In this document: positions 47,801 through 60,833 of the stretch, piece after piece
Layout: every line of letters starts with the position of its first letter
How positions within the stretch are numbered: position 1 is the stretch's first letter
NCBI GenBank assembly: GCA_024699855.1
Contig: JAMPIQ010000001.1
Span: 9,920,001 to 9,984,000 of the forward strand
DNA length: 64,000 nucleotides
DNA from: Aphelenchoides besseyi
Lineage: Eukaryota; Nematoda; Chromadorea; Rhabditida; Aphelenchoididae
Reading direction: 5' to 3'
Program-made: the position numbers and the translations under genes
Notes under the pieces: model-generated
Told to the model about the DNA's origin: nothing
What the model saw: only the letters and a program-made list of their open reading frames with translations
Database searches by the model: none

Positions 47801-50800
47801 CGTTTCAAGCATCTCATCGAATAGGTCGTTTGACCAAAAAATATATTTAAAAGTTTTCTTTAGGGTTCAGGTGGGAGCGAGTGTTTAAAGTTGCAGATTC
47901 CCGTAGAGTAAATTCTCTAACTCACCAATGTTATCAAATCATTGCAACATCTGCGCAGTCATTGGACAACAAATGAGTACACTAACTGATACAATGCTCA
48001 TTACTCTCGCATAGCACATGCTAACAGACGGATCAACGAAAATGCAAAAACGATCTAATGGATGAGATCTTCGAATATGGTAACACTACTATAAGCTGAT
48101 AAATTGAAATGTTCTACTTTGAAAATGCCTTCAAAGATCATTGTAAAACAAAAGACGGTAAACTGATAAGTTCACGAAAATTCTCACAAACAACTCCGAC
48201 GAACAGCCGTTAAATTTAAGGCGAAATTTAATAAACGAAAGTAAATGTTCAAGCAGCAATGCGGGTAGGTTTGAAAAAAGCCACATTTTGTTATTAGACC
48301 ACAATTTGAAACACGAATTAAGTGATTAAGAGGACCTGGTTCATATCTCACACAATTTTCTAACGTTAATCATATTTTCACAACAAGCTCCAAACGCTTC
48401 TCTACATTTCACAGGTTACGGTAGTTAGTAAGCCAAAGAAACAGCCGTCGTATCATTTTTCGCGGCCCGACAACGAATCGAAAGGCAAACCATTGAAGCG
48501 GCAATCTACTGCTAATTGCAATGCCGTGGACCGTCGCTTGTGCCTTGCTCCTCCTCCTTCCTTTCTCTTCGGTTGCCTCGCAATCGTAAAAACATTGTCG
48601 TGCAATGTCAATCATCAATGAGTAGTCACAGGTTGAAATCTCGACGGAATTCGAAGCGAAAGCGAATTGCGACTAATTGGCCGAATTCTCTACGGCTTCT
48701 TACCTTTTTCGGACGATTTGAAAGGTGCGAGGACGCTGAAATGAACTCATTAGTGCACTTCATTACGTGCCCTTTAACTTTGTGGACGTGAAACTAATGA
48801 GACGCTTCTAATTCCCCCGCATTTGCCATATAACAAGGTGTGTGAAACCAACTCTCAAATTCAACTCGTCGATGATCAGACAACAGCGCCAATTAGCTTT
48901 ACTTCGAAATTCTCTGTGAAACAACTGGCACTTTGTGACCTCGAAAAGCCCTTCTGGTCGCTTATCAACTCGCACTCATGATTTCAATATCCACCACCGA
49001 CGATGTATTTCGATGAAAATGAGAAGTAGAAATCGTTTTGAAGTAAAGAACAACATCCACACCGCGTAAGATGTAACTATCGAACATTTTAATGCTTGGG
49101 AGAATGCATATGTCCTAAGCAAATGTGCAACATCTTTCAGTCTTTCAAAGTCTACGGTGTCTTCTGAACAAATGAGCATCGCGGTTAGTCGAAGCGCCGG
49201 AAAAAGTTTGAAAGCGCAACAACGCGGCCAGAAGGCGTGAAATAGCGATGCGTCGAGTGGCATCGCGCTTTTGTTTTCGGCTTTGGACTCCATTGAAACG
49301 GAAACGAGCGAATGAATGGGAAAGAAACCGAAGCGGGAAACGTCAAAGATTTTTTGTGAATGTCTCGAAAATCAGGGCAAAGTCATGGGCTTGAGAGATG
49401 CAAGAATAGAAATCTGGTTTTCTGAGTCCTTAAACCGCAACCAATTCTGTTGTTAGCGTCTACATTTGAGAACGACTTCGAAGAAAGTCGTGTAGAAATC
49501 GAGTGGCAAGCCGGAAAGCTTAACAGCAAGGCGATGTGTTATGATGTCTGAGAGTCGTGACTTCTCAATTGACAAATCTTAGTTTTGCACCAGAGAAGGG
49601 GATTAGGCTGTTAGTCAAGCTATTCGCCACAAATACCTTCAATATGGGTGAATCGTAAACATTTCTTGTGAAACGCGACTTATTATCTACGCTAAGCAAG
49701 GAAGCTCTTTACTTGAGTAACTAGAATTCATTTTGATTTTCTTGAGAATACGGAGTTGGTTTGCATTTGCAATCGTTTTAAACTACGCAGCCCAAAAGAA
49801 GCTCCCGACTATGTGACTAATTAGGCAAACTGGTCTTCGAAAACTCCGAGATTTACGGTTGCTTGGGGCACGAGCCAAAAGGTGCAAATCGAAACAATGG
49901 CAGCGGTTTGAAACGCAGCAATCGACCATGTGCGTGGAATTGTTAATTCCGGTTCTGATGAATCTGAAGCCAGCTTGTGAGTTTTCTGATGGATGCAAGA
50001 TTTAGCATTTTAGTGTTTTCATAATCGTTATTACGAGGGAGTGGATTTACTGAACACATCATAAAACGAGTATTAATTCGGGACTCGTCACTGAAAAACC
50101 TGCAGAAGAAGCTATTGAGTAAACCGGATCACCAAAAGCTCGACCCACAAGTCCCAAACATTAATGACGAGTTTGTGCCCTAAACATAATCTGCAAGAGA
50201 TTGATAAGCCGGTATCGAAGTAAAGCAAACAAAAATAAAACTAGTATTCTTAAACCGCTTCTAAACTCGGACCCATGTCTGACGTCCGTATTTTCGATGC
50301 CAAAATTATCGACCTGTGGTTTGTTCTCGAATGAAGATGACGCTTATAAACTTGTTCGTATAAGAAGCCCTATTCTACCGCAGCTTCAATTGCTGTAGAA
50401 ATTTTCGATTTACTTTTATTCAAGAGCGAATTGACATCTTCAGTTGATTGTCGTATTGATGTAAAAATTTATTGTTTCTATCGATTCTAAACACCCAAAA
50501 ACCTTTAGTCTATTTCGTTTACTTAACCGTCTAATCCTTTTGGTCACTGACACACTCAGCATGACGGTCGTCTTTACAACCTTTCCGATGTTGCCGCTCT
50601 GTTTAGCTGCCGCTTCTTTTCACTGTTTGACTTCCGTTGGCCAAGAATTTTGGTAAATGGGAAAAAGGTGTGTTACTGCACATCTTGATGCTTTTCGGAA
50701 GGAAGAACGAAACCAAACAGCCCGAAAATCTCAGATTTCGAATAAACGCGTTCAAACACCTTAGTAGTGTGTTTCCTTTTTCGTCGCATAACGAATTTCA

Positions 50801-53800
50801 AGGGTAATGTTTCTCATGAAGAAGCAAATGGGCAGTTAACAGATGAACTGTTTAAATGTTCAACACAAGGAATGTAACAAATTTCCTTTGGGTATACGGT
50901 ATCTCGTATAGATTAAGCCATTACGTAATAGAGATAGTATCTTCACTAAATAACATAAGCCGATATACTTCCTGATGTTCAAATCGGTTGCAGAAAACAA
51001 ACTGTAGAACAACCAATCGATTGAGTACGCGCGAATGGTCAACGAGAAGTGTAATAGATTGCATCAATTTGTCGTCACTTGCATTTCCCACTGACGAGCT
51101 AATTGCAACTCTCGTGAATCGATCGGGAATCATTGGGAATCTCGAAACAACGACAAGTAGCTCTCGATTCATACACTTGTCAATCAAAAACAAACAATTA
51201 AGTTGCGTCAACGACAAGTTTTAGCGCAATTAATCCGCTTCGTAAACGCGCACATTCGTAACGTTGCGCAATGAAATCCAAAGGGCGGTCAATGAGGTCG
51301 AGAGCATCCAACAGATGAGCTTTCAATATCTAACACATTCGATTATTGCAGCAGAGCTGGCGATTTATTCAGTAATCGACATTCAATCAGCAAGTCGGTA
51401 TTCCATCAACATTTTGTTCCAAAATCATCATTGCAAATCAGCTAGAAGGACAATCAGTATGACCATTATTTTTGCATATAATGAGCTTTGAGTAATTCGA
51501 ATCCACCAGTTGGGATACAAAAATAAGATCAGTAGCAAGGAAAAGTGTTTTTGAGATCACTTTATAACACAGTCATCTAAACGGAAGATCTCGATACACG
51601 TAATTTAAATGCGTGCGGAATTCAGTCCTGCAAAACTTACTACTGTAAATGAACAATATTCAGCAAACGCAGTGATAAGGATATTCGTGTCGCTTGGAGT
51701 TCTGTCTTTCAATTACCTTAATGCAGAAAACAACGAAATAATTTAGTAATTGAAGAGCTCTTATAAACGGTTTCGAGGGCAAAAAGTCGTTTAATCTTAT
51801 TTGTAAATGAAACCCGTCGTCCATTAACTAATAGATGAAAATCTGTGCTTATCAAAAATGGCATGTCAAAGATTACGAATTCAGGTTACTAGTTACATAG
51901 CATTTGCACGATGTTGTGATCTGTGAAACGAGGCGTGCTCGTGAACAGAATACGAGTGTTTTCATTAGTTGATCAGCATGAAGTTTAAGGTTTTTTGATA
52001 ACTTGCAAGTGAACACTGTCATTGATGGGTGTCGTTTTTTCTTGTGATCGACAGAATTGATACATCTTCGTTCAATATTCGACCTACAGTCGGTATTTGA
52101 TCTAATAGTCAGGTTATGCGATCACCAAATGCACAATCTTTCAATTAACAAGCCTATTTAAATTTGTAATTTATAAGCAAGTTGTACACAAAGTGAAAGA
52201 AGTTTGTTTGAAGATTCAAAAATTAAAACGACTATTTTGTTTTGCAAAGAGCCGCAATAAAACGACTGTAGACTGCGAGATTTGGGGTCGATGAAATCCG
52301 CTTTCAGGCGCTCGATCGTCTTTGGATTTCCATTTAAATGAAGTTCAGAGGTCGTGAAACACGTTTGGAGTTCAAATTATGAAATAAAGAGTCTTTGTGT
52401 TGACGCCAGTTCGCGAATACAAATTTTGGTCGATTGCCATCGGAATGTTGTCGAGGATTGTGTGCAATGAACAAATTCACGGACAACATTATGAAGTCGA
52501 TGTCGCAATTTCACTCGTTTGTTTTTGGTGGCCTTTGAGTCATGTCAATACGACGTAGACTTCGAATTTGCCAACCTTTTCCGCTTTCATTTCGGTTGGT
52601 AATCTTTTTAGGTCAATGATACTGATGTAGCAACTCGACGTTCACTGACAACATTTTCAAGACGCCAATCCGTGTAATGCTTTTGCTCAGTCATCGCTTT
52701 TGATCCGCACATGAAGGTCAATAAACGTGATTAGAGTTTGAAAGCGTAACTTTTTTATTAAAAGAAACTATGGACCAACAACAGACGTCAAGTGGTTTGT
52801 CGTTCGTGTAAGAAGAACGAACAAAAGACACCGAAAATCTTTTCAAATTTAATTGCTCTGTTATTCGACGACAAAGTTGAGTGCAAGAATTTGAAGAGCA
52901 GAACATCGTGGAGCATCTCGTTGTTTTCTTGCAAAATTGCAAGTTTCAAGCTCATCATCGAAAATAACATAGTTCTGTGGATGGTTCGAAAGTTTTCTCG
53001 ATTTGCACGTAATTGGAGGATCATGTACTTTGAGTTTCGACTGAGTGACTCTATGTATTTCATGCCCCACTTTGCACAATAGTCGGCAAATTTCACGCAT
53101 CGGATATTCTACGTGATTGCAGACAACAAAACAACTCGAATAGCAACATTTGAGCGGCTTTCAAAGTTCGTATCCTGCGGAGTTTGTGTCCAATTAAAAT
53201 ACAAACGAAATCTTCTGGGTTACTGTGAGAATACAACCGAGAGTACTGTTTGCACATTTTTGCTTTGATATCTTTCAAAACAAACGTAGGGTTTTCCGAG
53301 CGTTAAACGAACGTTCAATCGACAAGTTAACGACAACTCGAAATTGAACTCATCATTCCAGTTCACTTGGTTTTGTCTGCAATTTGACATTCCAATCAAG
53401 TCGACAGGAATATCCCGCCCACTGTCAATAGGCGGATAGCTCAAGGTCGTAAGTTTTGCTTTTTACGCTTTTATAACACTTTCATTCCGATTACTTTGCG
53501 GATTCTCGAAATCGTTTCACTGATCTTGTTTTTGCTTCTACGGTCAATCTTCTTCCAATGAGCAGAATGTTTTACAGTAAAGTGAGTTTTCTTCGACTGA
53601 TAAAAACCGATTACCATAACCGACTTGCTCTTCAATTGGAATACCGTATTCACCGGGTTTCCTTTCGACCTTCGGAAATCGCGCATCGAAGAGACCTTGG
53701 GCGGCGCCATCGCTATTGTACAAGTTTCTCGGAATCCCAAATTTTAAAAATCAAATTTCGACTCCGCCTTCCTTCGCTTGTTACCTCAAAATTTGGGGTA

Positions 53801-53846
53801 ACGAGCGATCGAACTCATAAATTCAAAATTGCAATCACCAATCTTC
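44892..53846. other. 9-kb gene-poor region upstream of the zinc-finger gene
   Basis: No open frame longer than about 105 codons, none with a motif or splice logic, and no RNA gene recognised. The average gene spacing elsewhere in the window is below 2 kb, so this emptiness is notable. TAATTAAT-type sites occur (for example near 46,722). It lies between the first exon of the zinc-finger gene and the ALDH3 gene. Confidence 0.6.
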
Positions 53847-56394
53847 ATGTCATTCCCAATGTCTAAACTGTCGTCCGCTTCCTCTACATCGAACACCAAC
53901 TCAACGGTTTCGAGTTGGTCATCGAGTTACAACGGTCACTACGCTTTTGCTTTATACTCAAATCCACCGAAACCAAATGTTTTGCGTATCAAAAATGCAA
54001 GTGCTTTTAACATCACATTTAAGACGTTTAACCAACTAGTTATTAATTTTCAGCTGGTTCATCGACAACGTGAATTCTTCGCGAGTGGTGCAACAAGATC
54101 GTACGATTTTCGTCGTTCCCAATTGATTCTGTTACGTGAACTCGTGAATCAAAACAAGGACAACATTGCAGCGGCAATTTTCAAGGACCTCCGTCGACCG
54201 TATCAAATCGCGTTGATCACCGAGGGCGATGGAACTTTGGAAGAAATTGATTATGCGATAGAAAATCTCAGAAATTGGATGCAGCCGGAACAAAAACGTG
54301 AAGAACCCTACGGAACTCCATTCATTTATAAGGACCCAAGAGGTGTTGCTTTGGTTATGGGACCGTATAACTTTCCCAGTTCGTTTTTTTTGATGAGCAC
54401 ATTCACTAATTCATGTCGTTTAGTTACCCTTAGTTTGCGTCCGGTTATTTCTGCAATGGCTGCTGGCAACTGTGTGATTTTGAAGCCATCCGAATTAGCA
54501 ACTCATTCATCGCAACTTCTGTACGATATGATTTCGCGTAATTTTAACGAAGTAGGTCGTTTGTCTGAAACTTTCTAATCGTGCAATAGGACTATCTTGC
54601 TGTCGTAGAAGGCGGGGTGCCGGAAACAACGTTGTTGTTGGACGAGCGTTTCGATTATATTTTCTACACGGGCAGCGTTCGAGTGGGAAGAATTGTGATG
54701 TCGGCCGTGAGTTTTGATCTCCGTCTGCCTTGATCGCCTATTTCTTTAGGCTGCTTTACATTTGACGCCCGTGACTTTAGAGCTTGGTGATTCACAACTC
54801 GACACACACAAATTAGTTCTTGTTTAGGAGGCAAATGTCCAGTTCTGTTCACAGATGAATGTGACATCAAGAAATCTGTTGACGCGATGTTGGCCGGCAA
54901 ATTCATGAACATCGGACAGCTTTGCATGGTGAGTGCTTTTTCTTCGGCTATGTAGTTGTGCAGAAATCATTTGAAGTTTGTAACTTGAATGTTACAGGCT
55001 CCCGATTATGTAATTGTTTTTAAAGACGTGAAAGAACCGTTTATACGAGCAGCTCGTCGTTGGTTGCAAGAAAATTTCACTGAACATCCGAAGAAATCTC
55101 CGGCTTATGCTCGAATGATCAACGCAATGCATTGCCAGTGAGTTAGCGCTTAAATCCACCAAAAAACGAATGAGTTTAGTCGTATAATGCACTTGTTGGA
55201 ACGAACACATGGAACGGTGATTTACAAAGCCGGAGATGAACCGGACTTGAACGACCGTTTTGTTGGTCCCTACTTAATTGACTGTGAGCCAGAAGATGCG
55301 CTGATGGAAGGAGAGGTATTCGGCCCCATCCTACCTATTATAACCGTTGATTCGCTGAACGAAGCAATCACCTTCATTAATCGTCGAGAGCGGCCGTTAA
55401 GCGCCTACATTTTCACGGAGGATCAGAAAGAAGCCGATCAATTCGTTAGCAGCGTTTACGCAGGAAATATGGTCGTCAACGACGTACTTATTCACTATTA
55501 CTGTATGTTTCGTAGACTTTAATTATCTTACAATCTGGTTTTAGCAATGCAACTGCCTTTCGGTAGGTGATGTTTAATTTTTTCAGTTGATTAGATTCGA
55601 GTTGAAATTCTAACTATTTCAGGAGGTATAGGAGCATCTGGACATGGGTAAGCCGACAAACATGTTTGTTTTAACTTTCAATTTTCAGGAGATATCACGG
55701 AAAGTATGGGTAAGTGCATTTCAATTGCTGACAAAGGAAGTGCACGAATTTAAGGTGCGATTTCGGGACGAGCGATAGCTCATTCGAAGCGCTTCAAAAA
55801 GTTGTTGCTTGAAAGTTTCCTTCGTTATATTCGAATGTCACGTCACAGCACGCTAGAAGTTTTTGAATTTGGGCCCTGACTGCAAGCATTCCAATTGACT
55901 TCTTTCGCACTTTTTGGAGTCGTTTTGGCAGATCGAAGACAGTACTTGAACATGACAATTGAAAGATTTGAATCCCCAACCGGCAAGATTAAAGAGCTTC
56001 TACAGGTAAACCGCTCGGCCACAGCACATTTTCCATCACTGAATTTTTAAAAGTGAATTGCAATGCAATTAGCTCAAACCTTAGAGCGTTCTAGCGTGCT
56101 GTGACGTGACATTCGAATATAACGAAGGAAACTTTCAAGCAACAACTTTTTGAAGCGCTTCGAATGAGCTATCGCTCGTCCCGAAATCGCACCTTAAATT
56201 CGTGCACTTCTCTTGTGAGTTTGATAATAACCAAAAACTCAATGCGACAGAAGGAAGACCTTGAGCGTTGAACTGATCTCAACGTTTTTAATGGACGAAA
56301 TTGAGAATCCGAGTCTTAAAGTAAAATCGATGTTTGCAGATTCGACACGTTCACTCACGAAAAGTCTGTGGTCAAAACGTTTTTTCGTACGTAA
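53847..56394 (+). CDS. Aldehyde dehydrogenase, ALDH3 (fatty aldehyde) type
   Basis: Oxidises medium- to long-chain aldehydes to acids with NAD(P)+. The core begins [15 protein letters not shown], as in ALDH3 proteins, followed by [39 protein letters not shown] and the catalytic Cys in N-I-G-Q-L-C-M-A-P-D. It ends [22 protein letters not shown]. The intron 54379-54423 must be removed although it is open in frame. The N-terminal 60-70 residues (Ser/Thr-rich) are unusual and may contain an unrecognised intron. The final intron (55710-56339, 630 nt) holds the inverted repeat. The stop at 56392-56394 is likely, but a further C-terminal exon, such as the membrane anchor found in fatty aldehyde dehydrogenases, cannot be excluded. 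AATAAA at 56668-56673. Confidence 0.9.
55737..55858 (+). repeat. Left arm of a perfect 122-bp inverted repeat
   Basis: Its reverse complement is identical, base for base, to 56089-56210. It lies 27 nt inside the last intron of the ALDH3 gene. Arms and spacer (230 nt) together span 474 nt, the form of a foldback or MITE-like element. Confidence 0.95.
56089..56210 (-). repeat. Right arm of the 122-bp inverted repeat
   Basis: Perfect reverse complement of 55737-55858. No clear target-site duplication flanks the pair. When transcribed with the ALDH3 pre-mRNA the arms would fold into a long perfect hairpin. Confidence 0.95.
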
Positions 56395-56863
56395 ACCCAA
56401 CATATTTTCCACTTCAATGCCGAACTTAACGAAAGTTGTAAGCAAATTGCCGTCATCACAAATCATCACCGTCAAACCGTCTCATCAACCTCAGCGATCA
56501 CTTTTCTGCGGCGTTGGATCCTTCAAATCGCTGTCCACCAGCTTCTGGAATCGTATCCATCGCTGATAACCCACAGCTTTATAGTTCTTTTTAAACAACA
56601 AATATCTTCGCTTACTCACAAGTTATAAGTACAAATTTCAGAATCTCAACTGTTGATGTTATCTCCTAATAAACACACTATTCAGAAGTTTACATTGAAA
56701 TCGGGTGGGAATTGAGTTTCAAGTGACGATAATCGCAACTTCAGAAGACAAACAGAGAATAAAGAGATAAAGAATAATATGCAAATTTCAAAGAAAAACT
56801 GAAAATCCAAATCGAACGTGCAGTTTGCTTTTGTGCTTCAGAGAAACAGTCAGTTCATCGAAA
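56395..56863. other. Intergenic between ALDH3 and pyruvate carboxylase
   Basis: Contains the 3' end of ALDH3. A frame open to 56,566 reads on from the last exon in another phase and might be an extra exon. The pyruvate carboxylase promoter would follow. Confidence 0.45.
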
Positions 56864-59800
56864 ATGTTAAAGTTGAATGCTCATCGTATTGTTCGTTTGG
56901 CTTCATGGCGTTATACGGGCGTTCGAAAGGCGTCGGTGGAAACGTATAACTTCAAGAAGTTAAGTAGAGATAGATACTTAGAAACTCATCGATACAATTT
57001 CAGGTGATGGTTTGCAATCGCGGAGAAATCGCTATCCGAGTTTTTCGAGCGTTGACCGAAATGAACAAAACTTCCGTTGCCATCTACGCCGAACAGGATT
57101 CGAGTTCACCGCATCGAATCAAAGCAGACGAAGCGTATTTGGTTGGCAAAGGGCTACCACCAGTTGCAGCGTATTTGCACATCGATCAAATCATTGATGT
57201 TGCGCGACAAAACGACGTCGACGCAATTCATCCCGGCTACGGGTTTCTTTCGGAACGTGCGGATTTTGCCAAGAAATGCGAAGAGAATGGAATCATTTTC
57301 ATCGGTCCAACTGCTCAAGTGATGAGTCGAATGGGCGACAAAGTAGCGGCACGTCAAACGGCAATTGAAGCCGGAGTTCAAGTCGTTCCCGGAACCGATC
57401 GTCCGGTCAATTCGGCCGATGAAGTGCGCGAATTTGTGCGAGAACATGGCTGCCCAGTTATGGTAAAAGCGGCTAGTGGTGGTGGTGGAAAAGGACTTCG
57501 AAAGATCGAACGAGAAGAAGACGTGAGTTGACGTAATTCGCAGCTGTTAAGTGAATGTCTTAGATCGACAGTGCTTTTGATCGCGCGTATTCGGAGGCAA
57601 ATGCGGCGTTTGGTGATGGGTCGCTGTTTGTTGAGAAATTTGTTGAAAGTCCGCGTCACATAGAAGTGCAAATGATGGGTGAGAAGCCGAAGAATCGATT
57701 GATATGAACATTTGTAGGCGACAAATACGGCGATATTGTTCATTTGTATGAACGTGACTGCTCGGTTCAACGACGTCATCAAAAGCTCGTTGAGATCGCT
57801 CCGGCACCGAAATTAGACACGGAAGTTCGACAACGAATGTTGGACGATGCATTGAAGTTGATGCGTTACGTTGGCTATTCGAATGTTGGAACCGTGGAGT
57901 TTCTTTTGGATCGACATGGACATCACTACTTCATGGAAGTGAACGCACGTTTACAAGTCGAACATACGGTCACTGAGGAAATCACCGGGTTAGTTGATAA
58001 GAAATCAATGCTCATGCCCTTCGTATTTTAGTGTCGATCTTGTTCAATCACAAATCCACATCGCCGAAGGTCGACGACTTCGAGACATCGGCCACACTCA
58101 AGATCAAATTCGCGTGAACGGTGCCGCGATTCAATGTCGTTTGACAACCGAGAATCCGTCTCAAAACTTTCAACCGGATTCCGGACGAATCGAAGTTTTT
58201 CGTGCCGGTGAAGGAATGGGCATTCGAATCGATTCGGCATCAGCTTTTGCCGGCTCCACGATCTCTCCGCACTACGATTCTTTGTTGGCGAAAGTGATTG
58301 CACGTGCTCGAACTCACGAAGAAGCGACGACAAAGATGATTAGAGCATTGAAGGAGTTTCGTATTCGCGGAGTTAACGTAACATTTTCGTTGCAAATATT
58401 CTTTTATTTGATCGGGCTTTAGACCAACATTCCGTTTCTCTTGAATGTTTTGGAACAACCGAAATTTCGAACCGGAGCCGTGAATACGAATTTCATTGAC
58501 GAGCATCCCGAACTGTTTCGTTTTCTTCCAAGTCGTAATCGTGCACAAAAGCTGTTGACATATTTGGGCGAAATCAAATTGAACGGACCGCTCACTCCGT
58601 TTGCCACCGATTTAAAACCAAAAGCTGTCAATCCACCAATTCCATTCACTCCACAAGGTAAACGAGTAATCAGAAAACGTAACCATCGAAATCTTTAGAT
58701 CAACTTCCACCACGTGGATGGCGCAAACTTTTCGAACGCGAGGGTCCTGAAGCATTTGCACGTGCGGTTCGCCAACACAAGGGTTGTCTTTTGACGGACA
58801 CAACTTTCCGCGATGCTCATCAATCGCTTTTGGCTACTCGTGTTCGAACTTACGATTTGGCTAAAATTGCACCGTTTCTTGCACACAACTTCAGTCAACT
58901 GTTTTCTATTGAAAATTGGGGAGGAGCTACGTTCGATGTCTCTATGCGTTTTCTTCACGAGTGTCCATGGGAACGTTTGGAGATTTTGCGCAAACAGATT
59001 CCGAACATTCCATTTCAAATGTTGTTACGTGGAGCCAATTGTGTCGGCTATTCGAACTTTCCGGACAATGTCGTTTACAAGTTCTGCGATTTGGCTGTTC
59101 GTTCCGGAATGGACATCTTTCGTGTTTTCGATTCGTTGAACTACGTGCCGAACATGGTTGTTGGAATGGAGGCTGTTGGCAAAGCTGGTGGAGTGGTCGA
59201 AGGCACAATGGCGTATACCGGCGATGTTTCGAATCCCGATCGTAAAAAATACGATCTGCAATACTACATGAAGTTGGCCGAGCAATTGGTCAAAGCCGGC
59301 ACTCACATTTTGGGTATCAAGGATATGGCTGGAGTTTTGAAGCCGCGTGCTGCTCGTATGCTCGTTTCTTCTCTTCGTGATCGTTATCCGGATTTGCCCA
59401 TTCATGTTCATATGCACGATACCGCTGGATCGGGAGTCGCAACGTTGTTGGAAGCAATCAAAGCCGGAGCAGATAGTAAGCGTATAGAAAATGTCTTTTT
59501 TGAAGATGTGCTTGCTAGTTGTCGACGTTGCTTGTGATACAATGAGCGGCTCAACGAGTCAACCATCGATGGGCGCAATTGTCGCTATTTTACTCGGATC
59601 TAATCACGATACTCGTAAGCTTATATTCTTTCCACTTTTGAGTTGTTTTAGGAATCAAATTGTCGAACGTTTCCAAATACAACGCTTACTGGGAGACTGC
59701 TCGTCTTCTCTATCAACCGTTCGAGTGTACGGTCACTCAGAAGTCGGGCAATTCAGATGTTTACAATCACGAGATTCCCGGCGGTCAGTACACCAATTTG

Positions 59801-60833
59801 CAATTCCAAGTCGCTTTACAAATTCACTCACGATTGTATCTTTCGTATTTGTAGGCATTCTCTCTTGGATTGGGCGAACAATTCGATGAGATCAAACGAA
59901 TGTACGCACAAGCAAACGAAGTTCTCGGTGACATTATCAAAGTGAGTTGCCAGTCAAAACCGTGAAATATTTTTAGGTCACACCGTCGAGCAAAGTCGTA
60001 GGTGATTTGGCGCAATTCATGGTTCAGAACAAGTTGGATAAGAGCAGTTTGTTGAAACGTGCTGATGAACTGTCGTTTCCACGTTCTGTCATCGAGTACC
60101 TAGAAGGCCAATTAGGTCAACCGCCCTACGGATTCCCGGAGCCATTGCGTACGGTTGCACTTCGTGGACGTAAACCGTTGAATTCGCGTCCGAATCTGCC
60201 ACCGTTGGATTTCGATCAACTTCGCGCCGATTTGGAAGAAAAACACAGTTGCGAATTGCGCGATGTGGACGTTATGAGTTCGGCTATGTTCCCCAAAGAG
60301 TTCGACGACTTCGAACGTTTTCGTCAGACCTACGGACCGGTGTCCAAATTGGAAACGAAGACCTTCTTCGTGGGTCTCGAACCGGCTGAAGAAACCGAGG
60401 TTTTTTGCTGCGCTTGATGGCAACTTCAGACTTTTAGATTGACATTGAGCACGGAAAGACGTTGCAAATCAAACTCTTGACGAGCAGCAAGAAGTTGAAC
60501 GAAAAAGCTGAACGTGAAATTTTCTTCGAACTCAACGGACAAATGCGCTCCATTTTCGTTCAAGACAAAGAAGCTGCGAAAGAAGTTGTCGTGAACAGAA
60601 AAGCCGATAGTGACTGTCGTGGTCAGATTGGCGCTCCAATGCCCGGCGAGATTTTGGATGTGAAAGTGAAAGAGGGCGATGAGGTCGACGCGAAAACCAC
60701 GTTGTTCGTGTTGTCGGCGATGAAAATGGAGATGAATGTCGATACGCCGATTGCTGGAACAGTCAAGAAGATTCATCTGAGTGTTGGAAGCAAAGTCGCA
60801 GCAAACGATTTAGTTATCGAAATTGAACCGTGA
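56864..60833 (+). CDS. pyc-1: Pyruvate carboxylase, mitochondrial
   Basis: Biotin enzyme that carboxylates pyruvate to oxaloacetate, feeding gluconeogenesis and the TCA cycle. The basic, Ser-containing start ([13 protein letters not shown]) fits a mitochondrial presequence. Domains in order: biotin carboxylase ([22 protein letters not shown]-grasp [16 protein letters not shown]), carboxyltransferase ([12 protein letters not shown], the catalytic Lys region L-G-I-K-D-M-A-G, metal-binding H-V-H-M-H-D), the allosteric/PC-assembly region, and the biotin carrier domain with the biotinylated A-M-K-M-E-M near the end. Length is about 1,150 residues, normal for the family. About 13 introns, nearly all canonical. 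The first is ambiguous: either TT..AG of 44 nt, giving the conserved F-K-K-V-M-V, or GT..AG of 23 nt with extra residues. Stop TGA at 60831-60833. Confidence 0.96.

Noticed and set aside
57378..57782. Long antisense open frame over pyruvate carboxylase
   Set aside because: A shadow of a strongly conserved coding sequence on the plus strand; many similar ones occur over the gene.
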